Positions 16,629-26,034 of a DNA stretch of 64,000 nt are shown here, one piece after another (position 1 is the first letter of the stretch; each line of letters starts with the position of its first letter). Source of the DNA: Chitinophaga varians (lineage in GTDB: Bacteria > Bacteroidota > Bacteroidia > Chitinophagales > Chitinophagaceae); NCBI RefSeq assembly GCF_014529945.1, contig NZ_JACVFB010000008.1, positions 310,001-374,000 of the forward strand, given 5' to 3'. The notes beneath the pieces were generated by a model. That model searched no databases and was not told the origin of the DNA. It was given only the letters and a program-made list of their open reading frames with translations. Both the position numbers and the translations under genes were made by a program.

Positions 16629-17225
16629 TCAATAATGATCCATCCGCCATTGTAGTTCAGCGCTCTTCACCGTCTGTTCATCGGGGTAGCTTTCCGGTAG
16701 TTTGTCCAGCACACGTTTCGCCGGATCAGCCAACTCCCATAGAGCCTCATCGATGTCTGCCAGCTGACCAGCCATCATCTTATTCACTTTACCGGTCAGA
16801 TGCTGCGCATAAAACAATCCGCCGGAAAACCCTTCCAGCATGGAGCCTCCGGAATACAGCAGTTGCAGCACACGTTTTCTGTAATCATATAATTCTATGA
16901 ACATCCATTGCAGTTCCGCTCCTCTCAGAGCTCTCCGCTCAAATTCCGGATAATGTTCCGCTACAAAGGCCAGTATCTTCTCCCGCAAAGCAGGGCTCAC
17001 AGGAGTTTCCCTGTTGGGCCTGAGGGAAAGATATATATCACGCAATACGTTGGGTTGCTGCCAGGCCTTGGTCACGGCGGTTGATCCGTCATAATAACCT
17101 AAAGCGTGGGCCAGGCTGACAATCTGTGTGAGCCGGAGTTGTTTGGGCAGACATTCTTCGATGTCGATATCTCCTTCTCTGTACTCATACTGCATGATTT
17201 GCAGTAGCAAAGCCAGGGCGGTCAT
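16629..17225 (-). CDS. hypothetical cytoplasmic protein
   Basis: This 198-residue protein is mostly alpha-helical (for example LRLTQIVSLAHALGYYDGS and LQWMFIELYDYRKRVLQLL) with no signal peptide or known motif. The spacing of helices suggests an all-alpha fold, but no family was recognised. It ends directly against the DinB-like gene on the other strand. It starts at an ATG at 17225, about 100 bp downstream of the tRNA-Arg gene on the same strand. Confidence 0.65.
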   Translation of the reverse strand: MTALALLLQIMQYEYREGDIDIEECLPKQLRLTQIVSLAHALGYYDGSTAVTKAWQQPNVLRDIYLSLRPNRETPVSPALREKILAFVAEHYPEFERRALRGAELQWMFIELYDYRKRVLQLLYSGGSMLEGFSGGLFYAQHLTGKVNKMMAGQLADIDEALWELADPAKRVLDKLPESYPDEQTVKSAELQWRMDHY

Positions 17226-17284
17226 AGGTAAAGATTGAAACTGTTAACAGCGGTTTTCATAAAAAGCCTCCTTCCGGAAACCAA

Positions 17285-17316
17285 AAGAGGAAAACCGCTT
17301 TCGCAATTTTCCTCTT
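17285..17316 (-). terminator. terminator of tRNA-Arg
   Basis: On the minus strand, just after the tRNA, AAGAGGAAAA pairs with TTTTCCTCTT across an inner GC-GAAA-GC loop, followed by a short T run. The inner part contains a two-base internal mismatch. Confidence 0.6.
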
Positions 17317-17322
17317 CGTTTG

Positions 17323-17396
17323 TATCCCGGATTGGATTCGAACCAATGACCTACTGCTTAGAAGGCAGTTGCTCTATCCAGCTGAGCTACCGAGAC
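17323..17396 (-). tRNA. tRNA-Arg (anticodon TCT)
   Basis: The 74-nt cloverleaf reads on the minus strand: acceptor GTCTCGG pairs with CCGGGAT (two G-T wobbles), D arm GCTCAGCTGGATAGAGC, anticodon stem ACTGC/GCAGT with loop CTTCTAA, and T arm ATTGGTTCGAATCCAAT. The discriminator is A and CCA is not encoded. The anticodon TCT reads AGA/AGG arginine codons. Confidence 0.95.
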
Positions 17397-17460
17397 TTAT
17401 ATTTTGTTTTTCCTTTCAATGTGAAATAAATTCCTATATTTATCTCTCATTTTGGGAGTG

Positions 17461-17493
17461 CAAATTTATGGAAATATTTTCCAATAAATCAAA
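17461..17493 (-). promoter_or_regulatory. putative promoter of tRNA-Arg
   Basis: On the minus strand a TTTG box (17490-17493) is separated by 21 nt from TAAATTTG (17461-17468), close to the Bacteroidota -33/-7 pattern, in a very AT-rich spacer 65 nt upstream of the tRNA. Confidence 0.4.
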
Positions 17494-17529
17494 TTTAATT
17501 TAATTTTTCTGAAATATAGATTAAAAACT

Positions 17530-18201
17530 ATGGACGTACAGATCGAAGACAGCTGGAAAGAAGTACTCAAAGATGAGTTCAACAAAACCTATTTCGCGGA
17601 GATTGTCATGCACCTGAAACACGAGAAAGCACTGGGAAAAACCATCTATCCGGCAGGTAACAATATCTTCAACGCTTTCCAGCAAACACCTTTCGACAAG
17701 GTAAAAGTAGTGATTTTGGGGCAAGATCCCTATCACGGCGCCGGACAGGCACATGGCCTCAGTTTCTCCGTACCGGACGGCATCAAGCCGCCTCCGTCAC
17801 TCGGCAATATATACAAGGAAATGCAAACCGATCTCGGCCTGGAAATACCCACCAGCGGCAACCTGACCAAATGGGCGGAACATGGTGTGCTCCTGCTCAA
17901 CGCGTTCCTGACGGTAAGGGCCAGCGAGCCGGCATCTCATAGCAAAATAGGCTGGGAAAACTTCACCGATGCGGTGATCCGCAAAATATCCGACATGAAA
18001 AATGATGTGGTATTTCTGCTGTGGGGCCGCTTCGCACAGGACAAACAAATCCTGATAGACGCTACCCGCCATCATATCCTGAAAGCAGCGCACCCCTCTC
18101 CTTTCAGCGCAGCTAATGGATTCTTCGGTTGCAGACACTTTTCCAAAACCAACGAACTGCTGCTTAAAGCGGGCATAGAGCCAGTTGACTGGCGCCTTTA
18201 A
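17530..18201 (+). CDS. ung: uracil-DNA glycosylase, family 1
   Basis: This 223-residue enzyme removes uracil from DNA in base excision repair. Diagnostic motifs are present: GQDPYHG (catalytic Asp and water-activating residues), the LLLNAFLTV uracil-binding segment containing Asn, and HPSPFSAANGF near the C-terminus, which is the DNA intercalation and catalytic histidine loop. Length and order match bacterial Ung. It starts at the ATG at 17530 after an AT-rich spacer. The plsC-like gene follows 42 bp downstream and may share its transcript. Confidence 0.97.
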   Translation: MDVQIEDSWKEVLKDEFNKTYFAEIVMHLKHEKALGKTIYPAGNNIFNAFQQTPFDKVKVVILGQDPYHGAGQAHGLSFSVPDGIKPPPSLGNIYKEMQTDLGLEIPTSGNLTKWAEHGVLLLNAFLTVRASEPASHSKIGWENFTDAVIRKISDMKNDVVFLLWGRFAQDKQILIDATRHHILKAAHPSPFSAANGFFGCRHFSKTNELLLKAGIEPVDWRL

Positions 18202-18243
18202 TCATTTACATACTATCAGTATCTTTACCATAAGCTGTCAGTT

Positions 18244-18990
18244 ATGTTAAAAAATATACTGGGAAGAATTTACGCACTATACGCATTGTTGTTGTTTGCA
18301 ACCACCATGCTGATCGTCTTTATCCCTATCTGGATCGCCTCTTTCTGGCCGGAGCCTACCCCTTCAGCCTTTTTTGTGGGCCTCGGCCGCTGGTGGATGA
18401 ACATCTACCTGCCGCTGATCGGTTGCCCGGCCAAACTAAAAGGCCAGGAACATTTCGCCCCCGGCCAAACCTATGTAATAGTATGCAACCACAACGCATT
18501 GATGGACATCCCTGTTACTACCGGTTATGTGCCCGGCGCCAATAAAACGCTGGCGAAAGCCTCTATGGCTAAAATCCCGCTGTTCAGCGTACTGTACAAA
18601 ATCGGTAGTATCCTGGTAGACCGCAGCAGTGAAGCCAGTCGCAAACAAAGTGTGGTGGACATGAAACATGCCCTCAGTCTCGGTATCCATATGTTGCTGT
18701 ACCCGGAAGGTACCCGCAACCGCACGCCCGAACCACTGAAAGCATTCTATGACGGCGCCTTCGCCCTCGCCATAGACACCCAGACACCACTGATGCCTTC
18801 CCTGCTGTTTAATACCAGAAAAATACAGCCGCCGGGTAAAACATTCTTTGCCTGGCCGCATCCTATCCACTATCACGTACTTCCTCCCATTCCCACCACC
18901 GGCATGACCCGCGACGACCTGCCGGCACTGAAAGAGAAAGTATTTAAAATCATGTGGGACTACTACACCACTAACCAGGACAAACTCTAA
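18244..18990 (+). CDS. plsC: 1-acyl-sn-glycerol-3-phosphate acyltransferase (PlsC-like)
   Basis: This 248-residue membrane-associated acyltransferase has one or two N-terminal hydrophobic helices (LYALLLFATTMLIVFIPIW). The acceptor/catalytic motif NHNALMD fits H-x4-D, and YPEGTRNR fits the second conserved glycerol-3-phosphate acyltransferase block. It would acylate lysophosphatidate to phosphatidate in the inner membrane. Paralogues acting on other lysolipids exist, so the exact substrate is likely but not certain. It lies downstream of ung and ends before a strong terminator. Confidence 0.88.
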   Translation: MLKNILGRIYALYALLLFATTMLIVFIPIWIASFWPEPTPSAFFVGLGRWWMNIYLPLIGCPAKLKGQEHFAPGQTYVIVCNHNALMDIPVTTGYVPGANKTLAKASMAKIPLFSVLYKIGSILVDRSSEASRKQSVVDMKHALSLGIHMLLYPEGTRNRTPEPLKAFYDGAFALAIDTQTPLMPSLLFNTRKIQPPGKTFFAWPHPIHYHVLPPIPTTGMTRDDLPALKEKVFKIMWDYYTTNQDKL

Positions 18991-19008
18991 TCAGAGAAAG
19001 ATAAAAAC

Positions 19009-19047
19009 AAAGAACCCGTTTGATGATTCAAACGGGTTCTTTCATTT
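19009..19047. terminator. bidirectional rho-independent terminator
   Basis: A perfect 15-bp stem (AAAGAACCCGTTTGA with its complement) around a four-base loop, followed by a T-rich run, sits between the convergent plsC and susD-like genes. Confidence 0.9.
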
Positions 19048-19061
19048 GGTATAGGACAATA

Positions 19062-20645
19062 TCAATAAAGCGGATTCTGTGTCATCTTCGGATTGGCTAA
19101 CAACTCATTCAGCGGAATAGGATAACGGAAATCACGCTGCACATTGCAGGAACGTGTTTCTACCATTACCGGCTGTCCGGTGGCAGGGTCCACAGCGCCA
19201 TACACCTGCCCGTTCATCACGTCTCCAAGCATATCCCAGCGACGGATATCATAAAAACGGGCGCCTTCAAACGCCAGTTCTGCGGTACGTTCGCGGCGTA
19301 TCAGCTGACGCAGCTTCTCCTGCGTATTGTATTTGGTAACATCCACTACGGGCATGCCTGCACGCGTACGGATATCATTCAGGTGTTTGATGACATCGGT
19401 ATTCTGCCAGTCACCCAGCTCAGTGAGCGCTTCTACGTAATTAAGCAGCACCTCTGCATAACGGATGATCATATAATCCAGTGAAGGACTGGCGCCATTA
19501 CGATCTTTGGGATCGAGGTATTTTTTTACCCAGAAGCCGGTAGCGGTACTGTTGAGGATACCGATACGATCACTCCCCTCGCTGGCAAACGGCCGAAGCG
19601 TGTCTTTCTCATATACCTGTCCCGGTACCAGTACAGACGCCACCAATCGCGGATCACGGTTGTTTTTGTAGAAAGGATCTTTCTGATACACCGTCAGCGA
19701 ATCAGGCCCCAGCTCCTGTAAAGTCTTGCCCTGCAGCGTTTCAAAACTGTTGACAACTTTCATCGTCGGCGATACTACGGTCTGCCCGCCTACACCATAA
19801 GGCGCAAAAGTTTTCCACGCATTGGAACAACCATTATCCCGGAAAAATACCCGCTCTTTATTCAATTCACCGGCATAGGTAAACAACTCCGCAAAACTGT
19901 TCACTTTTGTATTGGTGCTGCGGTACAGCGCATATACATTTTGATCTATCACCTTTTTGGCGGCCATCTTAGCGGTCTCATACTGCCTGTAGAACATGGC
20001 CAGCTTGGAGATCAGCGCCCAGCATACGCCGGACGAAATACGCCACGCTTCGTTATTGTTGTACACTTCCGGCAGATGAGGCGCACATTCAGTCAGCTCA
20101 CTCACCACAAAATCATATACTTCCTGCTCAGAATTACGGGTAGTGTTGCTGTTGGCCGGCTCCAGCGATTTGGTGACGATCGGAATACCGCCAAAGAACA
20201 ACATCATCTCCATATGGTAGTAAGCCCGCATCGCCCGCGCTTCATATTTGTAGCGGTCTTTCAGCGACGAGTCCATATAACAGCGGTCTACGTTTTCCAG
20301 GAACCGGCAGGCACGGCGTATATCCTTGTAATCATCCCGCCACAGGCCCAGCGCCACGTCCCAGCTGCTGTTCTGTAAACCTTTGGCATACGCCTCATAA
20401 GCGCCACGCGTATCCTGACGGGCCACGGCCTCATCACTCAAAGCTGAGAGGAACATCAACTGCCGTCCGCTGGAACCGCCCGGCAGACCGGCATACACAG
20501 AGCCCAATGCGCCGGTGGCATTGGCTTCTGTCTTCCACCAGTTATCATCGGTCACACTCACAGGATCATCATGGGTGAGGAACTTTTCACAACTGCTGCA
20601 TGTCAGCATCACGGCTGAAAAAATGACTGCATATATCTTTTTCAT
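19062..20645 (-). CDS. SusD/RagB family nutrient-binding lipoprotein
   Basis: This 527-residue protein has a lipoprotein signal (MKKIYAVIFSAVMLTCSSC; lipidated Cys19). The ATG at 20645 was chosen over an upstream in-frame start because it gives a clean signal peptide. SusD hallmarks are present: an early DNWW-like turn, YKDIRRACRFLENVDRC and YHMEMMLFFGGIPIV helices, LNYVEALTELGDW and the ending region IRRERTAELAFEGARFYDIRRWDML. It binds the substrate at the cell surface as the lid partner of the SusC channel. It follows susC by 10 bp. The locus has no glycoside hydrolase or protease nearby, so the substrate cannot be guessed. Confidence 0.96.
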   Translation of the reverse strand: MKKIYAVIFSAVMLTCSSCEKFLTHDDPVSVTDDNWWKTEANATGALGSVYAGLPGGSSGRQLMFLSALSDEAVARQDTRGAYEAYAKGLQNSSWDVALGLWRDDYKDIRRACRFLENVDRCYMDSSLKDRYKYEARAMRAYYHMEMMLFFGGIPIVTKSLEPANSNTTRNSEQEVYDFVVSELTECAPHLPEVYNNNEAWRISSGVCWALISKLAMFYRQYETAKMAAKKVIDQNVYALYRSTNTKVNSFAELFTYAGELNKERVFFRDNGCSNAWKTFAPYGVGGQTVVSPTMKVVNSFETLQGKTLQELGPDSLTVYQKDPFYKNNRDPRLVASVLVPGQVYEKDTLRPFASEGSDRIGILNSTATGFWVKKYLDPKDRNGASPSLDYMIIRYAEVLLNYVEALTELGDWQNTDVIKHLNDIRTRAGMPVVDVTKYNTQEKLRQLIRRERTAELAFEGARFYDIRRWDMLGDVMNGQVYGAVDPATGQPVMVETRSCNVQRDFRYPIPLNELLANPKMTQNPLY

Positions 20646-20655
20646 ACGACCATTA

Positions 20656-23600
20656 TTAAAGTTGAACATTAATACCGGCAATAAATGCCTTCATGATACC
20701 ATAGGTCCACTGATCACCCTGGCTTTCGGCATCGGTGAGCTTCATTTTGGTGAAAGTGATAGGGTTCTGTGCGTTCACATACACCCGTAAACCACGGATA
20801 CCGGCACGTTTCAGCCAGTCGGCCTGCGTATTGTATCCCAGCTGTATATATTTCACCCGCATATAAGCGCCATTCTGGAACCAGAAATCAGAGGATAATT
20901 TGTTATTGGTGGGCAATGTGTTCAAACGCGGGAACATCGCGTTGGTGCGTTCAGGTGTCCAGTAGTTGTCTGCATAAAAGCGGGTAGGCACACCGCCATC
21001 TTTACTGTTGTCCATCGGCAACGCCAGCATACCAGCCAGTACTACGTCCGATTTGCCGGTGCCCTGCAACAGAAATTCAAGATCAAAATTTTTATAGGCC
21101 ACCCTGAAATTAGCGAAGTAGTTCAGTCGCGCAATGGGATTACCAATCAATGTCTGATCAGAACCGTCGATGATCTTATTGCCACTGATGTCCAGGTACT
21201 TGATATCACCGGGTTTAGCGCCGGGCAATACTGGCACCAGCGGATTACCGTCCTTGTCGAAGTCACTTGCCTGCAGCAGTCCCGCGGTTTTATAACCGAA
21301 GATGCCACCATACGGACCGCCCTCGCGCTGAATAGAGGTGGCGCTCACGTAAGGCCCGCTCAACAGGGACACGATCTCGTTTTTATTGTAGGTCACACCC
21401 GGACGGAAAGACACGGAAACATTTTTACCGATGTTACCATTATAATTCACGGAAGCCTCCCAGCCGGTGTTGCGCAGCTTGCCGGCATTAACAGGCACTT
21501 TGTCCTCGAAGCCGCCGGTAAAGGATAATGGCGGACGCAGGATAATATCTTTGGTGAGTTTGTTATAATAATCTACTACGATCTCCAGCTTGTTGTTGAA
21601 CAAACCGATATCTAATCCTACATCAGCCATGTTCACTGTCTCCCAGCTCAGGTCGGGATTGCCGTAGTTCGTCTCCAAACCGGAACCGGAGTTGATCGTG
21701 GTCTGATACTGATACAGGTCCACATCGGATTCATTGCCCAGCTGTCCGTAAGAAGCACGCAGTTTCATATTGCTGACCGCTTTCAGGGACGACATGAATT
21801 TTTCTTTACTGATATTCCAGCCTAAGGCCACTGAGGGAAAGAAACCATATTTATGTCCCTTATCGAATTTGGAAGAAGCGTCCATACGGCCGGTCAGCTC
21901 CAACAGATACCGGTCCTGATAGGAGTAGTTCAACTTAGCATAGGAAGACAACAGCGAGTTGATATACAGGTAAGTTCCGGCGGTGCTGGCACTCGTATTT
22001 TTTTCTTCCTGAGAATATCCCGCCATCAGAAAGAAATGATGATCTTTCAATTCCAGCGTGTAATCGGCATTGGCAGCGATGTAATAGTAGGTGGTCCGCG
22101 CCTGTGTGTAAGCTCTTTGCTGCGTCCACGTTTGCAGCAGCTGTCCGGTATAGTAATCGAAGAAGTTATAGTTATCGCGCAGACTGCCTAACAGATCACT
22201 GTTGAGGCGGTAGCTGAACTGCCCGCGGAGGTTCAGTCCCGGTATCACTTCCCATTTAGGTTGCAGGTTGATGCTGGACTGTCCGTATTCATTTACAAAC
22301 CGGCCACCTTTTTCAGCATAGGCCAATGGGTTCACGATATCTACGTAACGGCCGTAAATATCAGCGCTGCCTTCTTTCTGCGGATACTTGGGCAGAATGG
22401 TGGGTGGCACGCGGAATACGTCTTCCAGCAAACGGGTACCATCATGCCCCAATGTTCTGTTGGGCAGCAGGATATTACGTTTGATGGCCAGCAGGTCCAT
22501 ATTGATCTGGAAGTTTTTAGCCAGCGATACGGAGGTATTAGCACGGATATTATATTTCCTGCTGCTGGTCAGCGGTGTCATGCCGTCCTGGTACTGATAG
22601 TTGGCATTGAGCGCAAAACGGGCAAGGCTGTTACCACCGCTCACTCCTACGGAATGGCTGGTAATAGGCGCTTGTTTGTTGACAATGACTTTCTGCCAAT
22701 CGGTATTGGGATATTTTACCGGGTCGGTGCCCGCGATGGTTTGTTGAATGTCGTCTTCGGAATACAGGGGAGTTTTACCGGAATTGGCCAGTGCTTCATT
22801 GTACATGCGCATGTATTGGGGAGCGTCTACCAGGGCAGGCATTTTCGTGGGTGACTGCACGCCGTAATAACCGTCGTAGGTCACGGCAACGCGTCCGGGC
22901 GTACCTCTTTTGGTGGTAACGAGGATTACGCCGCTGGCCGCTCTGGCGCCATAGATAGAGGCTGCAGCCGCATCTTTCAGCACGGTCACACTTTCCACTG
23001 TGAGCGGATCGATGAAGTTCATGTCCATCGGAATACCATCTACCAGCACCAGTGGGTTAGACCCATTGAGTGAGGTGATACCGCGTATCTTGATGGTAGC
23101 GGCATCACCGCCGGGCAGGCCGGAAGATTGACTTACCTGCAGGCCGGTCACCCCACCCTGCAACGACTGTGAAATGGTGGTGATGGGCTTACCACTCATC
23201 GCCGATTTTACATTAAGGGAAGCCACAGCGCTGGCGATATGTTTACGCTGTTGCTCTGTAATTCCCACCACCACTACTTCATCGAGGGCTGACACTTTTT
23301 CGTTCAATGCGATGGAAAGGCCGGTGTTGCTGCGCAACACATTGTATTCTGTGGCGATAAATCCAACCAGGCTGAAAACCAGCGTGGCATTTTTAGGCGC
23401 CTGAATAGTGAAGTAACCGTCTGCATCACTGGTGGTACCACGGGAAGTGCCTTTCACCCCGATGGTAACACCTGGCAGTGCTACCGGCGGCTCATGGGTA
23501 TCATACACCCGGCCTTTGATGGTAAGCAGACTGTCTTCCCGCGCCAGTTTCAGCGGACGCACCGGTTGCTCTTCTTTCGGTACGATCGCTACCTGCGTGC

Positions 23601-23940
23601 CTACAATCGTATAGCCGAGACTGGTACCATCGAGGGCCTTGTCCAGCACCTCCACCAGCCTTTTGCCACGCAGGTGCAACGTGATGTTTTTCTCACCGCG
23701 CAACAGCTCATCTTTGTAGAAAATACGCCAGTTGCTCTGCGCCTGTATCTGGCGGAAAAGCTCCGGCAACGGAGCATTCGTCACCCGCACATTGAGCGGG
23801 GCATTCTGTGAGTAGGTTTTACCGTGGGCGCTGACCAGCCCCACGAATAACAGGATCATGATTAGCCGCATAACATGCCATAATTTGGCTGGCACTATGC
23901 CCGCAGGCAGGTAGCGCCAACAAACGTAAATTTTTTGCAT
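20656..23940 (-). CDS. SusC/RagA family TonB-linked outer membrane transporter with STN domain
   Basis: This 1094-residue protein begins with a signal segment, then an STN-type secretin/TonB N-terminal domain (residues ~55-120), a carboxypeptidase-like regulatory domain (~140-220: GRVYDTHEPPVALPGVTIGV), a plug domain (SASIYGARAASGVILVTTKRG) and a C-terminal beta-barrel. The STN domain is the one that signals through a FecR-type anti-sigma factor, and such a gene lies 115 bp upstream, with its sigma factor beyond that. The protein imports a nutrient across the outer membrane using TonB energy. SusD follows directly, giving the standard sigma-fecR-susC-susD order. Confidence 0.97.
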   Translation of the reverse strand: MQKIYVCWRYLPAGIVPAKLWHVMRLIMILLFVGLVSAHGKTYSQNAPLNVRVTNAPLPELFRQIQAQSNWRIFYKDELLRGEKNITLHLRGKRLVEVLDKALDGTSLGYTIVGTQVAIVPKEEQPVRPLKLAREDSLLTIKGRVYDTHEPPVALPGVTIGVKGTSRGTTSDADGYFTIQAPKNATLVFSLVGFIATEYNVLRSNTGLSIALNEKVSALDEVVVVGITEQQRKHIASAVASLNVKSAMSGKPITTISQSLQGGVTGLQVSQSSGLPGGDAATIKIRGITSLNGSNPLVLVDGIPMDMNFIDPLTVESVTVLKDAAAASIYGARAASGVILVTTKRGTPGRVAVTYDGYYGVQSPTKMPALVDAPQYMRMYNEALANSGKTPLYSEDDIQQTIAGTDPVKYPNTDWQKVIVNKQAPITSHSVGVSGGNSLARFALNANYQYQDGMTPLTSSRKYNIRANTSVSLAKNFQINMDLLAIKRNILLPNRTLGHDGTRLLEDVFRVPPTILPKYPQKEGSADIYGRYVDIVNPLAYAEKGGRFVNEYGQSSINLQPKWEVIPGLNLRGQFSYRLNSDLLGSLRDNYNFFDYYTGQLLQTWTQQRAYTQARTTYYYIAANADYTLELKDHHFFLMAGYSQEEKNTSASTAGTYLYINSLLSSYAKLNYSYQDRYLLELTGRMDASSKFDKGHKYGFFPSVALGWNISKEKFMSSLKAVSNMKLRASYGQLGNESDVDLYQYQTTINSGSGLETNYGNPDLSWETVNMADVGLDIGLFNNKLEIVVDYYNKLTKDIILRPPLSFTGGFEDKVPVNAGKLRNTGWEASVNYNGNIGKNVSVSFRPGVTYNKNEIVSLLSGPYVSATSIQREGGPYGGIFGYKTAGLLQASDFDKDGNPLVPVLPGAKPGDIKYLDISGNKIIDGSDQTLIGNPIARLNYFANFRVAYKNFDLEFLLQGTGKSDVVLAGMLALPMDNSKDGGVPTRFYADNYWTPERTNAMFPRLNTLPTNNKLSSDFWFQNGAYMRVKYIQLGYNTQADWLKRAGIRGLRVYVNAQNPITFTKMKLTDAESQGDQWTYGIMKAFIAGINVQL

Positions 23941-24003
23941 ACATTTGTTTGGTTTAATTAATGAAATAGTTAGCCGGGCCGCCTGTTACCGCAGGCAGTC
24001 TTC

Positions 24004-24040
24004 ACCGGAAGATGTTACCGCATCTTCCGGTTTTTTTTTG
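24004..24040 (+). promoter_or_regulatory. strong hairpin between fecR and susC
   Basis: ACCGGAAGATG pairs perfectly with CATCTTCCGGT around a six-base loop, followed by nine T on the plus strand. The flanking genes run on the minus strand, where the run of nine A precedes the hairpin and no T tract follows. It therefore looks like a terminator for antisense transcription or an mRNA-stabilising leader of susC, not a normal fecR terminator. Confidence 0.5.
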
Positions 24041-24055
24041 GCTTTTCGCTGATGC

Positions 24056-25177
24056 TTATTTGGTTTTAAAAATGATTGTGTTCCCTTGCTTTTCGTACTT
24101 CAATGAAGTGGAAGCAGCTATTATGTCAAGTACATCGTTCAGTGTTTTCTGCAGATCAAGTTTACCCGAAAATGTTTCATTGCCCGACCGCGCGTCTGTT
24201 GTTATTGGTTGATTATAATACCTGGATAGTTTTTTTAGTATTTCATATAAAGATGTATGTTCTGCTACCATAAGACCATCTTTCCAGGATATGAACCCGG
24301 TGACGTCTACATTGTCTACTGTCATGCTACCATTATGACCGGTATACAGTGCCCTGTTGCCCGGCAACAGCTGCACCGGCGTGCTTTTTTTTCCCGGCCC
24401 CCGGAAGGTTTCCAGCTGTACGCTTCCGCTGGCGAGAACTACCTGTGAGTTGGCGTCTTCCCGATAGGCAGAGATGTTAAATGCCGTACCCAGCACAGCT
24501 ATTTTCATATCGTTGGCGTATACACTAAAAGGACGATGTGCATCGGTGGCCACTTCAAAGTAGGCCTCCCCTTCCAGCAACACTTCCCGGTGCTGTTGCC
24601 CGAATGCGGCAGGATATATCAGCCGCGAGCCGGCATTGAGCCAAACGCGGGTGCCGTCTTCCAGCTGCAGGGACGCCACGTTGCCATAAGGTACCAGCAG
24701 GGTATTAAATACCTGTTTGCCGGCTTCCAGCTCCTGCTTTATCTCCTGCGAATCTACCCGCACCTGCGTGCCCCTGGCCTGATAGGCGATGGCCGCGTGA
24801 GTATTACGGATGCTCAGCTGCTGATTACCCAGTATCATGCGGGTCATCGTGCTATCACCGCGGGAATAGGTCTGATGGTTGGCGAAAGCCACCAGTGCGG
24901 GCAACGATTCCTGTGTACGTTGCCACTGCCACCATCCCAGTCCGGCCAACAGCAGGATGGCAATAGCGGCGGCCATTGTCCACCACGACTGCCACCAGAC
25001 TTGCACCGGCGATTGTGTGATATCGGCAGCAATACGCTCCCACAACAGGGTCTTTTCTGCTACAGACAACTGCTCATTACCAGACGCGCGTACAAGGGAG
25101 ATCATTTTCTCCTTGTCCCCCCCGGCACCATCCGGCGTATCTTCTTCCATTCCATATGATGGGTTGTTGATGTCCAT
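24056..25177 (-). CDS. FecR-type anti-sigma factor (with DUF4974)
   Basis: This 373-residue inner-membrane protein has a cytoplasmic N-terminal segment of ~65 residues, one transmembrane helix (AAAIAILLLAGLGWW near residue 70), a periplasmic FecR domain (GTRVWLNAGSRLIYP, then AYFEVATDAHRPFSVYAN) and a C-terminal DUF4974/STN-like segment (TFSGKLDLQKTLNDVLDII). It holds the adjacent sigma factor in check and relays a signal from the STN domain of the SusC transporter when substrate is bound. It follows the sigma gene by about 70 bp. Confidence 0.95.
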   Translation of the reverse strand: MDINNPSYGMEEDTPDGAGGDKEKMISLVRASGNEQLSVAEKTLLWERIAADITQSPVQVWWQSWWTMAAAIAILLLAGLGWWQWQRTQESLPALVAFANHQTYSRGDSTMTRMILGNQQLSIRNTHAAIAYQARGTQVRVDSQEIKQELEAGKQVFNTLLVPYGNVASLQLEDGTRVWLNAGSRLIYPAAFGQQHREVLLEGEAYFEVATDAHRPFSVYANDMKIAVLGTAFNISAYREDANSQVVLASGSVQLETFRGPGKKSTPVQLLPGNRALYTGHNGSMTVDNVDVTGFISWKDGLMVAEHTSLYEILKKLSRYYNQPITTDARSGNETFSGKLDLQKTLNDVLDIIAASTSLKYEKQGNTIIFKTK

Positions 25178-25246
25178 AGCTACTATTTGCCCCTATATAA
25201 CAGAGCAACTGATATCAGCTTTATAGACTTCTTTCGGAAAAAAAAT

Positions 25247-25867
25247 TTAAAAATTTTTCAGACAGGCGAGTAACAACATGCTGAAAGCCGGAATGGTGGT
25301 GACCGGCATCTCTTGTCTCAGCTGGCGTATAGCCCTGTAGGCAAGGGTGCGGCAGGTAGGCACGGAAATCTGCATGAGACGGGCCACCTCCTCGTAGGAA
25401 AGTTCACAGTGATATTTCAGATAAAGGATTTCCTTCTGCCGCGCCGGTAGTTTATTCATCTCCGTCGCCAGCCGCCGCAGGGTGCTCTGTTCTTCTTCCT
25501 GCGCTATGATCAGGCTCTGTACATCGTTAGCCTCAAAGGTGAGCTGGAAATAATTGTCGGCGTTGGCCATATCGCCCTGCAGCGAAAAACGGGCATTTTT
25601 CCGCAGGGAGGTATTCAGCTTACGCCGGAAAGAAACAAGCAGATAAAAACGGATATTGACCTGCGGCGCGAGGTTCCGGCGCTGCATATAAAGATCTGTA
25701 AACAGGTCGTGTATACAATCCATGATCATCTCCTTATCCGGAAAATACCGCAATGCGTATGCATACAGCATGTCAGCCGAGGCTTCATACAGTACCCTGA
25801 AAGCCTGCTGATCGCCGGCTATCACGCCTTTCCATAACGTTTCCTCATTGACTCCGGTTAGCTTCAT
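25247..25867 (-). CDS. ECF RNA polymerase sigma factor, Bacteroidetes family
   Basis: This 206-residue sigma-70 family member has region 2 (GDQQAFRVLYEASADMLYAYAL, DCIHDLFTDLYMQR) and region 4 with a helix-turn-helix (YLKYHCELSYEEVARLMQIS). Its C-terminus (AIRQLRQEMPVTTIPAFSM) is extended, ending in a hydrophobic stretch. It is expected to direct transcription of the susC/susD genes downstream, under control of the FecR protein. Its own promoter lies in the spacer toward lptD; no clear consensus box was found there. Confidence 0.94.
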   Translation of the reverse strand: MKLTGVNEETLWKGVIAGDQQAFRVLYEASADMLYAYALRYFPDKEMIMDCIHDLFTDLYMQRRNLAPQVNIRFYLLVSFRRKLNTSLRKNARFSLQGDMANADNYFQLTFEANDVQSLIIAQEEEQSTLRRLATEMNKLPARQKEILYLKYHCELSYEEVARLMQISVPTCRTLAYRAIRQLRQEMPVTTIPAFSMLLLACLKNF

Positions 25868-26034
25868 CAGATCATTGGATTATTGCAGATCGATATCTGA
25901 CTTTAAGTTACACAACAGGATATAAAATTAAAAATACATAGACGGGTTTAATATTATGAAATCATTATCATGCGAAGAACACCCCAAAAGAAGAGAAAAT
26001 AACACCGGAATCATGTTGAAATTTAGTCATTTTG

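Noticed and set aside
17323-17396. tRNA-Arg as an integration site
   Set aside because: No integrase, direct repeat of the tRNA end or foreign-looking gene block is adjacent.
19062-25867. Glycan utilisation locus (PUL)
   Set aside because: Sigma, FecR, SusC and SusD are present but no carbohydrate-active enzyme or surface glycan-binding protein is nearby, so a polysaccharide target is not supported.
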